This document shows, piece after piece, positions 41,690 to 50,381 of a DNA stretch of 64,000 nt (the first letter of the stretch is position 1; each line of letters starts with the position of its first letter). This DNA comes from Pantoea sp. A4 (lineage in GTDB: Bacteria > Pseudomonadota > Gammaproteobacteria > Enterobacterales > Enterobacteriaceae), in contig NZ_ALXE01000044.1 of the NCBI RefSeq assembly GCF_000295955.2, positions 1 to 64,000 of the forward strand, read 5' to 3'. The notes under the pieces are model-generated. The model was not told where the DNA came from and did not search any database. It was given only the letters and a program-made list of their open reading frames with translations. Position numbers and translations under genes: made by a program.

Positions 41690-42238
41690 TTATTTTTTAC
41701 GTAAGATTCGATTGTGATAAGCAAATAAAATATATTTATAAGTGGTTTTTCGGTTAAACAACAAAAAAGACAATGACCCAAAAATCATTCCCATAGAACT
41801 GAGTGCAACCCCACCGCTGGTGATGTAATGTTCATAATTAAATAGCGTGATAAGACTGCCGGATACTGCAATACAGAAACTCATAAACCAGATCCCTGCC
41901 AAAGCTAAAAGGCCATGGTAAAAACCTTTTGCCAGATAGTGGACTGCCGTAATCAAGACCAAAATGAAGATCAGTAGCTCTGGTTTATATATGATGTTTT
42001 CATTATCGGTAGATATATGATCACCGGTAATAATCTCAAACCACAGTATATAAGGACCAACAACGCTTAACATCGTAAAAAAAACAGCAAACACCATTGC
42101 CCACGGTGTGCGAGCGCAAGGTTCATTGCCTATCAGTTCTTTAATTTCTTTTTGTGTAGTTTCAAGTTTATTAAAATCGTTTGTTTTAATTTTCTGATCA
42201 AGTTGACGTAGCTGATCAAGATGTGCAATAACGTACAT
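41690..42238 (-). CDS. small polytopic membrane protein (putative immunity protein 2)
   Basis: Not recognised. 182 residues: an N-terminal soluble helical segment of about 40 residues (AHLDQLRQLDQKIKTNDFNK, TTQKEIKELI), then four hydrophobic helices at about 46-69, 87-103, 107-134 and 142-162, and a short basic tail (RILRKK). AAGGA seven bases before the ATG at 42238 supports translation. It is the third gene of a minus-strand operon, 59 AT-rich bases after the previous one. GC content is far below the neighbours. The layout resembles the preceding gene, suggesting a diverged duplicate. By position I infer immunity to the upstream protein; there is no direct proof. Confidence 0.7.
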   Translation of the reverse strand: MYVIAHLDQLRQLDQKIKTNDFNKLETTQKEIKELIGNEPCARTPWAMVFAVFFTMLSVVGPYILWFEIITGDHISTDNENIIYKPELLIFILVLITAVHYLAKGFYHGLLALAGIWFMSFCIAVSGSLITLFNYEHYITSGGVALSSMGMIFGSLSFLLFNRKTTYKYILFAYHNRILRKK

Positions 42239-42297
42239 GGTTTAGTCCTTTTTTTTAAAAATTTAAACTTGTATTTTTTATTTTTTCAAAAATAAAA

Positions 42298-42858
42298 TTA
42301 TGATATTTTTTTCTCCCTTCGCCATGTCAGCTCATAGAAATTATTTAGCATGAACTTATCAAAGCGGAGGGTATAAAGAAAAGACTTACCTACTAACACA
42401 AACACTAATGAACAAGTAGAGTACACTATATTCCCTTCAATCCCAGGTATGATGCTCCTGAAAAATGGTAATGATATAAAAAAGTACGAAGCTAGTATAA
42501 TAATTACCACATTCAACAGCCAGCAATAGAGTATAAGGCCTAATGACATGCCTCTCCTAAGTAGAAAAATAGAGACCGTCTTCAAAAGACAATATAATCC
42601 GATTGAAAAAACAACTCCGGAAAAAACCTTAACAGCATCCAATCCGGCGATAAAAAAAACATCACGCCACAAAAAAACCTGAATAATAACGAAGCCAATG
42701 AAAGATAAAATATCACAAGCAAACATCGGAAAGCTCACCCATGCTGGTATGTTCTTCATTTCAATATTCAGGCTTTCCCTTATGGCATCAAGCTCCTTAA
42801 TATTTGATTTATTTATATTAATCTCTAGCTCATGATACTTTACGGTTTGAATTCTCAT
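42298..42858 (-). CDS. small polytopic membrane protein (putative immunity protein 1)
   Basis: Not recognised. 186 residues: an N-terminal soluble helix of about 38 residues (YHELEININKSNIKELDAIR), then hydrophobic helices at about 40-63, 66-100, 105-132 and 143-163, and a charged tail (WRREKKIS). Its ATG lies 10 bp after the stop of the upstream gene, so it is almost certainly co-translated. GC is about one third (20 of 60 in 42301-42360), against about half in the housekeeping genes around. Membrane proteins of this size directly behind a hydrophobic effector are typical of immunity to pore-forming toxins; this is inference. Confidence 0.72.
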   Translation of the reverse strand: MRIQTVKYHELEININKSNIKELDAIRESLNIEMKNIPAWVSFPMFACDILSFIGFVIIQVFLWRDVFFIAGLDAVKVFSGVVFSIGLYCLLKTVSIFLLRRGMSLGLILYCWLLNVVIIILASYFFISLPFFRSIIPGIEGNIVYSTCSLVFVLVGKSFLYTLRFDKFMLNNFYELTWRREKKIS

Positions 42859-42868
42859 GATTTATCGC

Positions 42869-43819
42869 TCAAAAACTCTGCATTAAGCTAATGATGTATT
42901 TCCCATGTAAAGAAATGTTTTCTGGGTTTCTGAGATTACCAGAAAAACCACTCCCAACAAATGCTGAAGAATTAATTACTGCACTGACAAGCTCACGATG
43001 TAATGATCGTTGCAGAGACTCTGCAGGAAAGCGTTTTGGGTATTTCCCAGCATTGATAGCAGCTTTGATACCTGAGGCTGAGATGCCAGGATTTTGCGCG
43101 CGGATGATGTGATCAGTCAAACGTTTCCGTTCTGCTCTTGGAAGTAGATTTAACCATTCAGTTGCTTTAATGGAAGAAATAGCCTTCATTTGCTTATAAA
43201 CATCTACTGTTTTCTTTAAACCAACGCTAGCCGAAGTTAATGATAATCCATCTAAAATCGTAGACGTCGCTTGAAACCATTGCTGACTATCCAACCATTT
43301 AACTTCTTCACTAAAACCAGCAGATAAACCAATAGCCCTACCCACTCCTATACCACACTGGAAGCCTGTTGCCCAAGTTCCTGTTGCTAAAGTGACAGCT
43401 GCAATACCTGAACTACCACCAGTCAAAGGAATAACCCCCGTAGCCGTAACAGCTAATACCGCTGTCGCTAAACTAGAACCGCATGCTAGAGCTGTTGCCG
43501 CAAACTCCCCATTGAAAATCGAAGTTGAAAGAGTGCCAGTAAGAGATTTTTCAATATCTGCTGATGAGGTGTTTTCCCTAATCCTGGTAATCACCACATG
43601 CGTAACCACATTATCTGTAATGCTCGCATAACGCCGTGAAGGCCGCACCAGCCAGCGTGAGTAGCCATCATCATAGATAATCCCTACGCGCTCAAAGTTA
43701 CGTAGGCAGTCAAACTGATTGATCAGCGCCTGAAAATCGATCGGATCTTTAATGCCCAGACGGCGGGCTAAGTCGATTGAAGGGAGTTTGTGTGCCGGGA
43801 AAAGACCTGAAGTTGCCAT
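42869..43819 (-). CDS. putative pore-forming effector with glycine/alanine-rich core
   Basis: Function not recognised. 316 residues from the ATG at 43819 (MATSGLFPAHK); the frame is open to 43876 with other possible starts (43831 and 43874). Three parts: residues 1-85, soluble and basic (FDCLRNFERVGIIYDDGYSR, WLVRPSRRYAS); 95-168, a long run of small hydrophobic residues (AATALACGSSLATAVLAV, GGSSGIAAVTLATGTWATGF) without charge, enough for two or three membrane spans; 170-316, mixed helical. No signal peptide. GC falls along the gene, from 33/60 in 43621-43680 to 22/60 in 43201-43260, suggesting a recruited C-terminal module. The hydrophobic core and two membrane-protein genes downstream suggest an antibacterial effector, perhaps type VI secreted; no secretion genes are in the window. 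Confidence 0.65.
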   Translation of the reverse strand: MATSGLFPAHKLPSIDLARRLGIKDPIDFQALINQFDCLRNFERVGIIYDDGYSRWLVRPSRRYASITDNVVTHVVITRIRENTSSADIEKSLTGTLSTSIFNGEFAATALACGSSLATAVLAVTATGVIPLTGGSSGIAAVTLATGTWATGFQCGIGVGRAIGLSAGFSEEVKWLDSQQWFQATSTILDGLSLTSASVGLKKTVDVYKQMKAISSIKATEWLNLLPRAERKRLTDHIIRAQNPGISASGIKAAINAGKYPKRFPAESLQRSLHRELVSAVINSSAFVGSGFSGNLRNPENISLHGKYIISLMQSF

Positions 43820-43933
43820 TGTTATTCTCATCGCTCCGTGAAAGGCGATGAATTTATAACGGTTAGTTACCATCACTCAAGTAAACCACAGTAAAGTATT
43901 GTTTATAATCAGAGCGAAGTAAGATCGGCGGGC

Positions 43934-43991
43934 AAAAAAAACCCCCTCATCATGAGGGGGAAGACAGGGATGGTGTCTATGGCAAGGAAAA
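43934..43991 (-). ncRNA. cpxQ: CpxQ small RNA (cpxP 3'UTR)
   Basis: The 3'UTR of cpxP contains a 58-nt segment that begins TTTTCCTTGCCATAGACACC and ends in the terminator CCCCC-TCATGATGA-GGGGG plus eight T residues. It matches E. coli CpxQ, as I remember it, almost base for base except in the terminator loop. CpxQ is cut from cpxP mRNA by RNase E, binds Hfq and represses mRNAs of envelope proteins through two seed regions, of which TTTCCTTGCC is one. The terminator also separates cpxP from the effector operon downstream. Confidence 0.92.
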
Positions 43992-44020
43992 ACAGGGATA
44001 CTATGTTACTGGATACATGC

Positions 44021-44533
44021 TTACTGATTACCACTGGTACTACTCACTGCTTGCAGCGATGACGCTGACTGCAAAGATGAGAGCTCGCGTAACTGATTCA
44101 GGCGACGCTCATAATTTTTCTGCAACGTGGCTTGCTGTGCCGTCGTTAACAGGTGATACATCTGATTACTGACCCGGGCCATCTCAACCTGATGATCTAC
44201 CTGCGCTTGTGCTATCTTTTCAGCTTCGGCGCGCAGCGCAGATTCATTAAACTGGTCAGCAATCGTTAACTCGTGCAGGTTTTCAATTTCCTGCAGTGAA
44301 ATCGCTGGACGTTCATGGCGGGCCTGCTGCATCAGGTCGCGCATCTGTTGACGTTGCTGTTCGGTCAACTCAATCCCATCGAACATCTGGTTTTGATGAA
44401 TTTGCGATATGCCTCCCGGCACCCGCTGTCCATCTTGATGCGGTTGTTCACTCTTCGTCGTGCTTGCGGCTCCTGCCTGAGTGATACTTAGACTCACCGC
44501 TGAGGCAAAAACGACGGCGGTTAGTGTGCGCAT
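44021..44533 (-). CDS. cpxP: periplasmic Cpx adaptor CpxP
   Basis: Periplasmic protein that inhibits the sensor CpxA and helps deliver misfolded pilins to DegP. 170 residues (E. coli 166). Signal peptide MRTLTAVVFASAVSLSITQA, then the helical Spy/CpxP domain with both LTxxQ motifs (GIELTEQQRQQMRDLMQQAR and LLTTAQQATLQKNYE). GGAG six bases before the ATG at 44533. Divergent from cpxR over a CpxR box; its 3'UTR yields CpxQ. The tail after the second motif (SSLQSASSLQ) is variable. Confidence 0.95.
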   Translation of the reverse strand: MRTLTAVVFASAVSLSITQAGAASTTKSEQPHQDGQRVPGGISQIHQNQMFDGIELTEQQRQQMRDLMQQARHERPAISLQEIENLHELTIADQFNESALRAEAEKIAQAQVDHQVEMARVSNQMYHLLTTAQQATLQKNYERRLNQLRELSSLQSASSLQAVSSTSGNQ

Positions 44534-44612
44534 CGGGTACTCCAGTTCGTTCTGTTTTGCGATTCAACGAGAGCCAGTTTACGGCTGGGGCTGCAAACAT
44601 GCGTCAGGGGGT

Positions 44613-44627
44613 GTAAAACTACGTAAA
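44613..44627 (+). promoter_or_regulatory. CpxR box
   Basis: GTAAA-ACTAC-GTAAA matches the CpxR consensus GTAAA-N5-GTAAA exactly. It lies between the divergent cpxP and cpxR genes and should mediate strong activation of cpxP and autoregulation of cpxRA. Confidence 0.93.
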
Positions 44628-44681
44628 GCGATGGATGGGTTAGCCAGGAACGAGGTATTTTGCCTGCGGAGGGCAATGAAA

Positions 44682-45380
44682 ATGAACAAAATCCTGTTAG
44701 TTGATGACGACCGCGAATTAACGTCACTGTTAAAAGAGCTGCTGGAAATGGAAGGGTTTGAAATACTGGTAGCCGGTGACGGCGAGCAAGCACTCAACCT
44801 CCTCGACAGCTCTGTTGACCTACTTTTACTTGATGTAATGATGCCGAAAAAAAATGGCATCGACACGCTGAAGGAACTCCGCCAGCAGCATCAAACGCCA
44901 GTGATTATGCTGACTGCACGCGGCAGTGAGCTCGATCGCGTTCTGGGGCTGGAACTCGGTGCAGATGACTATCTGCCCAAACCGTTTAATGACCGCGAAC
45001 TGGTAGCGCGTATCCGTGCCATCCTGCGTCGTTCGAACTGGAGTGAACAGCAGCAGCAGCAAGACAACAGCGCGCCAACGCTGGAAGTGGACTGCCTGCG
45101 CCTTAATCCTGGCCGTCAGGAAGCGAGCTTTGAAAACACCACGCTGGACCTCACTGGCACGGAATTCACTCTACTCTATTTGCTGGCGCAGCATTTGGGG
45201 CAAGTGGTCTCCCGTGAACATCTGAGCCAGGAAGTGTTAGGTAAACGCTTAACGCCTTTTGATCGTGCGATTGATATGCACATTTCCAACCTGCGTCGCA
45301 AACTACCAGAACGGCGTGACGGGCACCCGTGGTTTAAAACCCTGCGTGGACGTGGCTACCTGATGGTCTCTGCATCATGA
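44682..45380 (+). CDS. cpxR: envelope-stress response regulator CpxR
   Basis: OmpR/PhoB-type response regulator. 232 residues, as in E. coli. Receiver domain with KILLVDDDRE, the phosphorylated Asp51 in LLLLDVMMPKKNG and Lys in YLPKPFND; C-terminal winged helix with VVSREHLSQEVLGKRLTPFD. The frame is open from 44481, but the ATG at 44682 with GGAGG nine bases upstream is the family start. Overlaps cpxA by 4 bp. Confidence 0.98.
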   Translation: MNKILLVDDDRELTSLLKELLEMEGFEILVAGDGEQALNLLDSSVDLLLLDVMMPKKNGIDTLKELRQQHQTPVIMLTARGSELDRVLGLELGADDYLPKPFNDRELVARIRAILRRSNWSEQQQQQDNSAPTLEVDCLRLNPGRQEASFENTTLDLTGTEFTLLYLLAQHLGQVVSREHLSQEVLGKRLTPFDRAIDMHISNLRRKLPERRDGHPWFKTLRGRGYLMVSAS

Positions 45381-46753
45381 TTGGAAGTTTGACCACCCGC
45401 ATCTTCGCTATTTTCTGGCTGACGTTGGCCCTGGTGTTGATGCTGGTGCTGATGGTCCCGAAACTTGACTCCCGCCAGATGACCCCGCTGCTCGATAGTG
45501 AGCAGCGGCAAGGTCTGATGATTGAACAACATATTGAAGCTGAGCTTTCAGACGATCCCTCCAATGACCTGATGTGGTGGCGTCGGCTGTTTCGTGCCAT
45601 TGATAAATGGGCACCGCCGGGCCAGCGTTTGTTACTGGTGACCAGTGAAGGTCGTGTGATTGGCGCTCAGCACAATGAAATGCAGGTGATCCGCAACTTT
45701 ATCGGCCAGTCCGATAATGCCGACCACCCCATGAAGAAAAAATATGGCCGCATCGAGCTAGTGGGGCCGTTTATGGTGCAGGACGGCGAAGATAACTATC
45801 AACTGTATCTGATCCGCCCGGCCACCAGCTCCCAACTGGATTTCGTCAATCTGCTGTTTGACCGGCCATTTTTACTGCTGATTGTCACCATGCTGATCAG
45901 CGCGCCGCTGCTTCTTTGGCTGGCGTGGAGCCTGGCACGTCCAGCACGTAAGTTGAAACATGCTGCGGATGAAGTAGCCAGCGGTAATTTGCGTCAACAC
46001 CCGGAACTGGAATCTGGGCCACAGGAGTTTCTCGCTGCCGGTTCCAGTTTCAATCAGATGGTTAGCGCGCTAGAGCGAATGATGTCCGCTCAGCAGCGTT
46101 TACTTTCTGACATCAGCCATGAACTGCGCACACCATTAACCCGCTTACAGTTAGCCACTGCGCTGGTACGGCGTCGACAAGGCGAGAGCAAGGAGCTGGA
46201 ACGTATCGAAACCGAGGCACAACGCCTGGATGGCATGATCAACGACTTGCTGGTGCTGTCACGCACACAACACAACAATGCGCTGGTCAGTGAAGCCATG
46301 AAGGCGAATCAACTGTGGAACGGCGTGTTAGAAGATGCGAAGTTCGAAGCAGAACAGATGGGCAAGCAACTGGATGTGCCTTATCCACCGGGATCGTGGC
46401 CGCTGTACGGGAATCCTCATGCTCTGGAAAGTGCGTTGGAGAATATCGTTCGCAATGCCCTGCGCTATTCACACTCCCATATCAGTGTCTCGTTTTCCGT
46501 GGATATAACGGGCATCACTATTCACGTTGATGATGACGGCCCAGGCGTTAGCCCGGAAGACCGTGAACAGATTTTCCGTCCGTTCTACCGTACTGATGAA
46601 GCGCGTGACAGAGAGTCTGGTGGAACCGGTTTGGGCCTGGCGATTGTGGAAACGGCGATCCAGCAGCATCGCGGCTGGGTGAAAGCCGATGACAGCCCGC
46701 TAGGCGGCCTGCGTCTGACGTTATGGCTACCGCTCTACTCCTCTGCCAGTTAA
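45377..46753 (+). CDS. cpxA: envelope-stress sensor kinase CpxA
   Basis: Inner-membrane histidine kinase/phosphatase sensing envelope misfolding. 458 residues (E. coli 457). First membrane helix at 7-29, periplasmic sensor domain about 30-163, second helix (PFLLLIVTMLISAPLLLWLA), HAMP linker, phospho-acceptor His in DISHELRTPLTRLQ, N box ALENIVRNALRYS and G boxes DDDGPGV and GGTGLGLAIV. Starts inside the cpxR stop (ATGA overlap). Confidence 0.98.
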   Translation: MIGSLTTRIFAIFWLTLALVLMLVLMVPKLDSRQMTPLLDSEQRQGLMIEQHIEAELSDDPSNDLMWWRRLFRAIDKWAPPGQRLLLVTSEGRVIGAQHNEMQVIRNFIGQSDNADHPMKKKYGRIELVGPFMVQDGEDNYQLYLIRPATSSQLDFVNLLFDRPFLLLIVTMLISAPLLLWLAWSLARPARKLKHAADEVASGNLRQHPELESGPQEFLAAGSSFNQMVSALERMMSAQQRLLSDISHELRTPLTRLQLATALVRRRQGESKELERIETEAQRLDGMINDLLVLSRTQHNNALVSEAMKANQLWNGVLEDAKFEAEQMGKQLDVPYPPGSWPLYGNPHALESALENIVRNALRYSHSHISVSFSVDITGITIHVDDDGPGVSPEDREQIFRPFYRTDEARDRESGGTGLGLAIVETAIQQHRGWVKADDSPLGGLRLTLWLPLYSSAS

Positions 46754-46792
46754 TAATTTGCTATGCTGCGGCCCTCGTTACTGGGGGCCACT

Positions 46793-47263
46793 ATGCTGAA
46801 CATCGTTTTATTTGAACCTGAAATCCCACCGAATACTGGCAATATTATTCGCCTGTGCGCTAACACCGGCTTTCAACTGCATCTGATTCATCCACTGGGC
46901 TTTGGCTGGGATGATAAGCGGTTGCGCCGCGCCGGGTTGGACTACCATGAATTCACGGCTATTCGTCATCACGACGATTACGCCGCTTTCCTCAATGCTG
47001 AAAATCCACAGCGGTTGTTTGCTTTGACGACCAAAGGCACGCCGGCACACAGTGCGGTGAGCTATCAGGCTGGGGATTACTTGCTGTTTGGACCGGAGAG
47101 CCGCGGCTTACCCGCAACGATTTTGGATGTGTTGCCTGCACAACATAAGATCCGCATCCCAATGGCGCCGGAAAGCCGGAGCATGAACCTCTCGAATGCG
47201 GTTTCAGTCGTGGTGTTTGAAGCATGGCGCCAGCTGGATTATGCCGGCGCGCTGGTTAAATAA
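46793..47263 (+). CDS. trmL: tRNA (Nm34) methyltransferase TrmL
   Basis: SPOUT-family enzyme that methylates the 2'-O of the wobble nucleotide of two tRNA-Leu species. 156 residues (E. coli 157). N-terminal [20 protein letters not shown] and the knot motifs [11 protein letters not shown] and [16 protein letters not shown]. The ATG at 46793 is used; the frame is open from 46763. Lies 39 bp after cpxA on the same strand and ends 6 bp from the convergent cysE. Confidence 0.96.
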   Translation: MLNIVLFEPEIPPNTGNIIRLCANTGFQLHLIHPLGFGWDDKRLRRAGLDYHEFTAIRHHDDYAAFLNAENPQRLFALTTKGTPAHSAVSYQAGDYLLFGPESRGLPATILDVLPAQHKIRIPMAPESRSMNLSNAVSVVVFEAWRQLDYAGALVK

Positions 47264-47269
47264 ACGCGT

Positions 47270-48088
47270 TTAGATCCCGTCGCCGAATTCAAATCCGGCG
47301 GCACCACTAAAGTGCTGATCCATATCCATTGAGGGTTTATCACTGGTGGGTTTACCCACAATGCGTGCCGGAACCCCTGCTGCCGTGGTATGCGGCGGCA
47401 CCGGTTGCAATACTACTGAACCCGCACCAATTTTCGCACCACGTCCCACTTCGATATTGCCGAGAATTTTGGCCCCCGCGCCAATCAGTACGCCTTCGCG
47501 AATTTTTGGGTGACGGTCACCGGTGGTTTTCCCGGTACCGCCCAGCGTCACTGACTGTAAAATGGATACGTCATTTTCTACCACAGCCGTTTCACCAATA
47601 ACGATGCCGGTAGCATGGTCGAGCAGAATACCGTAACCAATATTTGCCGCAGGGTGGATATCAACGCTGAAGGAGACAGAAATTTCATTCTGCAGATAGA
47701 CCGCCAGTGCACGACGTCCCTCATTCCACAGCCAGTGGCCGATACGATAAGCCTGCAAAGCATGGAAACCTTTGAGGTAAAGCAATGGCGTGGAGTATTT
47801 GTCGACTGCCGGGTCACGCAGGCGTACCGCCTGAATATCGTAAGCCGCAGAGACAATCATGGAGGGATCTTCACGATACGCCTCTTCAACAATCTCGCGA
47901 ATGGCGATTGCTGGCATGATTGGGTTCGAAAGCTTGTTAGCCAGCATATAGCTCAACGCGCTGCCGAGATTTTCATGTTTCAACAATGTCGCATGGTAAA
48001 AACTGGCCAGCATTGGCTCACAGTCTGCCAACGCTCGTGCTTCGGCTTTAATATTATTCCAAACCAGTTCTAACTCATCAGACGACAT
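47270..48088 (-). CDS. cysE: serine acetyltransferase CysE
   Basis: Makes O-acetylserine from serine and acetyl-CoA, the first step of cysteine synthesis; feedback-inhibited by cysteine and bound to CysK through its C-terminus. 272 residues (E. coli 273). Left-handed beta-helix hexapeptide repeats from about 150 (LLDHATGIVIGETAVVEN, with the catalytic His158 and Asp) to GAGSVVLQPVPPHTTAAGVP. The C-terminal isoleucine needed for CysK docking is present (FGDGI). A terminator sits between it and gpsA upstream. Confidence 0.97.
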   Translation of the reverse strand: MSSDELELVWNNIKAEARALADCEPMLASFYHATLLKHENLGSALSYMLANKLSNPIMPAIAIREIVEEAYREDPSMIVSAAYDIQAVRLRDPAVDKYSTPLLYLKGFHALQAYRIGHWLWNEGRRALAVYLQNEISVSFSVDIHPAANIGYGILLDHATGIVIGETAVVENDVSILQSVTLGGTGKTTGDRHPKIREGVLIGAGAKILGNIEVGRGAKIGAGSVVLQPVPPHTTAAGVPARIVGKPTSDKPSMDMDQHFSGAAGFEFGDGI

Positions 48089-48103
48089 TGCTATTTCTCC
48101 TGA

Positions 48104-48130
48104 TAAAAAAAAGCGCCAAAACCGGCGCTA
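48104..48130 (-). terminator. terminator between gpsA and cysE
   Basis: Stem AGCGCC/GGCGCT with a GGTTTT loop and eight T residues on the minus strand, in the 68-bp gap after gpsA. It should end most secB-gpsA transcripts before cysE, so cysE likely has separate input. Confidence 0.85.
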
Positions 48131-48156
48131 CAGATAATTCTACCGGGCATCATGCC

Positions 48157-49173
48157 TCAGCTCGGGCTGTTTTCATCCTTGCGTTCACGGCCCAACAAGC
48201 TCAATGCTGCCTCTCGCGCTGACTTTTCGCAATACAGAACCTGGTAAATTTGTTCTGTAATTGGCATCTCTACGCCAAGACGAGCGGCTAATGCTTTGAC
48301 CTCTTTAGTGTTTCGGTATCCCTCAACCACTTGTCCGATAATGCGCTGTGCGCTGTCTACATCTTCGCCCTGTCCCAGCATCATGCCAAAACGACGGTTA
48401 CGTGACTGATTATCGGTACAGGTCAGCACCAAATCGCCTAGACCGGCCATGCCCATGAAGGTTGTCGCATCGGCACCTAACGCAGCACCCAAACGACTCA
48501 TTTCAGCCAGGCCACGCGTGATCAATGCCGTGCGGGCATTCGCACCAAAGCCAATTCCATCGGAAATACCGGCTCCGATAGCGATGACGTTTTTCACCGC
48601 TCCCCCCAACTGTACGCCGACAAAGTCCGGGTTGTTGTAAACACGGAAACTTTTGCCACAGTGCAGTTTGAGCTGCAGATCTTCAGCAAATTGCGCATCT
48701 GTTGCCGCCAGAGCAATCGCGGTTGGCATACCCGCAGCCAACTCTTTTGCAAAGGTGGGACCAGACACCACAGCAAGTGGGATTTCATCACCCAGCACTT
48801 CACGCGCCACATCCTGCAACAAACGCCCCGTTTCACGCTCCAGGCCTTTTGTTGCCCAGACAATCCGTGAATCCGCTCGCAGGTGCGGTTTGATTTGCGC
48901 CAGCACTTCACCAAAGACATGGCTTGGCACCACGACCAGCAAGTCACGGCTAGCAGCCACAGCTTTTGCCAGATCGGTTTCGAGTGCAAGGTTGTCAGGG
49001 AAAGGTACATCAGGCAGAAAAGCCACATTACAGCGGTCAGCCTGGAGCTGCGCCTGATGCACAGGATTATGTCCCCATAACAGTACCGGATGGCCGTTAC
49101 GGGCTAGGGTGATCGCCAGTGCGGTGCCGTATGAACCGGCACCGATGACGCTAATAGAAGCGTGATTACTCAT
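48157..49173 (-). CDS. gpsA: glycerol-3-phosphate dehydrogenase [NAD(P)+] GpsA
   Basis: Reduces dihydroxyacetone phosphate to sn-glycerol-3-phosphate for phospholipid synthesis. 338 residues (E. coli 339). NAD motif [12 protein letters not shown] at the N-terminus; substrate-binding [21 protein letters not shown] with the catalytic lysine near 193, and [13 protein letters not shown]. Its ATG overlaps the secB stop by one base (TGATG), so the two are translationally coupled. Confidence 0.98.
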   Translation of the reverse strand: MSNHASISVIGAGSYGTALAITLARNGHPVLLWGHNPVHQAQLQADRCNVAFLPDVPFPDNLALETDLAKAVAASRDLLVVVPSHVFGEVLAQIKPHLRADSRIVWATKGLERETGRLLQDVAREVLGDEIPLAVVSGPTFAKELAAGMPTAIALAATDAQFAEDLQLKLHCGKSFRVYNNPDFVGVQLGGAVKNVIAIGAGISDGIGFGANARTALITRGLAEMSRLGAALGADATTFMGMAGLGDLVLTCTDNQSRNRRFGMMLGQGEDVDSAQRIIGQVVEGYRNTKEVKALAARLGVEMPITEQIYQVLYCEKSAREAALSLLGRERKDENSPS

Positions 49174-49634
49174 CAGGCATCCTGATGTGGTTCAGCGCCC
49201 TGCTGCTGCTGCAGATAGTTCATGAACAGCGCATCAAAGTTCACTGGCGCCAGGTTAAGCTGCGGGAAGGTACCGCGAGAAACCAGGCTGGTGATGCACT
49301 CGCGCGCATACGGGAACAGGATGTTCGGGCAGTATGCACCCAGGCAGTGAGCCATCTGGTTGCCTTCGATACCGGTGATGCTGAAAATACCTGCCTGCTG
49401 AACTTCGCACAGGAACGCAGTATCTTCACCAACGCTGGCGGTTACAGTAACGCGCAGGACAACTTCAAATACGTCGTCAGCCAGCTGAGAAGACGCGGTG
49501 TCCAGGTCCAGTTTAACTTCAGGTTCCCACTCTTTCTGGAATACCTGTGGCGCATTAGGCGCTTCAAAAGAGATATCTTTAGTATAGACGCGTTGAATCT
49601 GGAACTGCATTTCGTTGGTGTTATGTTCTGACAT
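49173..49634 (-). CDS. secB: protein-export chaperone SecB
   Basis: Tetrameric cytoplasmic chaperone that keeps precursor proteins unfolded and hands them to SecA. 153 residues (E. coli 155). Conserved [19 protein letters not shown] at the start, [19 protein letters not shown] and [20 protein letters not shown] in the core; acidic overall. In an operon yibN-grxC-secB-gpsA, as in E. coli. Confidence 0.97.
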   Translation of the reverse strand: MSEHNTNEMQFQIQRVYTKDISFEAPNAPQVFQKEWEPEVKLDLDTASSQLADDVFEVVLRVTVTASVGEDTAFLCEVQQAGIFSITGIEGNQMAHCLGAYCPNILFPYARECITSLVSRGTFPQLNLAPVNFDALFMNYLQQQQGAEPHQDA

Positions 49635-49674
49635 CTGACTTAAGTCCTGTATGTTAAAATGTCCTGACGTTAAA

Positions 49675-49929
49675 TTACGCCTGAAGGAGTGGGTCTAATC
49701 CGGCACGACCCTCAAGAGCAAAAAGGTCGTCACAGCCGCCAATATGCTGCGCATCAATAAAGATCTGAGGCACAGTAGTACGGCCACTGCGTTTAATCAT
49801 CTCTTCACGCTTTTCGGCATCACCATCAATAGCGATTTCATTGAATGCAGCACCCTTCTGTTTTAACAGTTCTTTTGCACGCACACAGAAAGGACAGGTC
49901 GCTTTGGTATAAATCTCAATGTTTGCCAT
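49675..49929 (-). CDS. grxC: glutaredoxin 3 GrxC
   Basis: Small glutathione-dependent disulfide reductase. 84 residues (E. coli 83). Active site reads CPFC (E. coli CPYC), in [14 protein letters not shown]; the glutathione-binding [19 protein letters not shown] is intact. The tyrosine-to-phenylalanine change between the cysteines is mild. Twenty bases after yibN on the same strand. Confidence 0.96.
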   Translation of the reverse strand: MANIEIYTKATCPFCVRAKELLKQKGAAFNEIAIDGDAEKREEMIKRSGRTTVPQIFIDAQHIGGCDDLFALEGRAGLDPLLQA

Positions 49930-49949
49930 ATCGGATTCCTTAGGGAAGA

Positions 49950-50381
49950 TTATTTTCCGCGTACCAGAGGCAGGTTTTCACCGCTCCAGCCACTGATGCC
50001 ATCTTTCAGAACGCTAACCTGCGCAAAACCGGCTGCACTCAGTGCAGCCGCTGGCTCACCGGCGCTCTGGCCCGTGGCGCAGACAACAATGACTGGCTGA
50101 GCTTTATGCTTTTCCAGTTCGCCAAAGCTGCCTTTTTTGATATCTGCTGCTGCCAGGTTAATAGCCCCAGAAATGTGCCCCTTGCGATAATCATCGCGTG
50201 AGCGAACGTCAACCACCACCGCGTCTGCTTTATTAATTAGATGGGTTGCTTCGCCCCGGCTAATTGTTTTTACTTTAGAGAACATGCCTTTAACGGTGGT
50301 TACAATCACCAGAATTAATAAAGCAACCCAAGCCAGGCTCAGGATGGTGTGATTGCTGGCAAACTGCATAATTTCTTGCAT
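49950..50381 (-). CDS. yibN: membrane-anchored rhodanese-domain protein YibN
   Basis: 143 residues (E. coli 143). One N-terminal membrane helix ([18 protein letters not shown]) and a rhodanese domain ([20 protein letters not shown], then [15 protein letters not shown]). A cysteine stands at the active-site loop (CATGQS), so sulfurtransferase activity is conceivable. The role is not settled. Start ATG at 50381 (MQEIMQF, as in E. coli); a TTG at 50399 is less likely. First gene of the yibN-grxC-secB-gpsA unit. Confidence 0.92.
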   Translation of the reverse strand: MQEIMQFASNHTILSLAWVALLILVIVTTVKGMFSKVKTISRGEATHLINKADAVVVDVRSRDDYRKGHISGAINLAAADIKKGSFGELEKHKAQPVIVVCATGQSAGEPAAALSAAGFAQVSVLKDGISGWSGENLPLVRGK

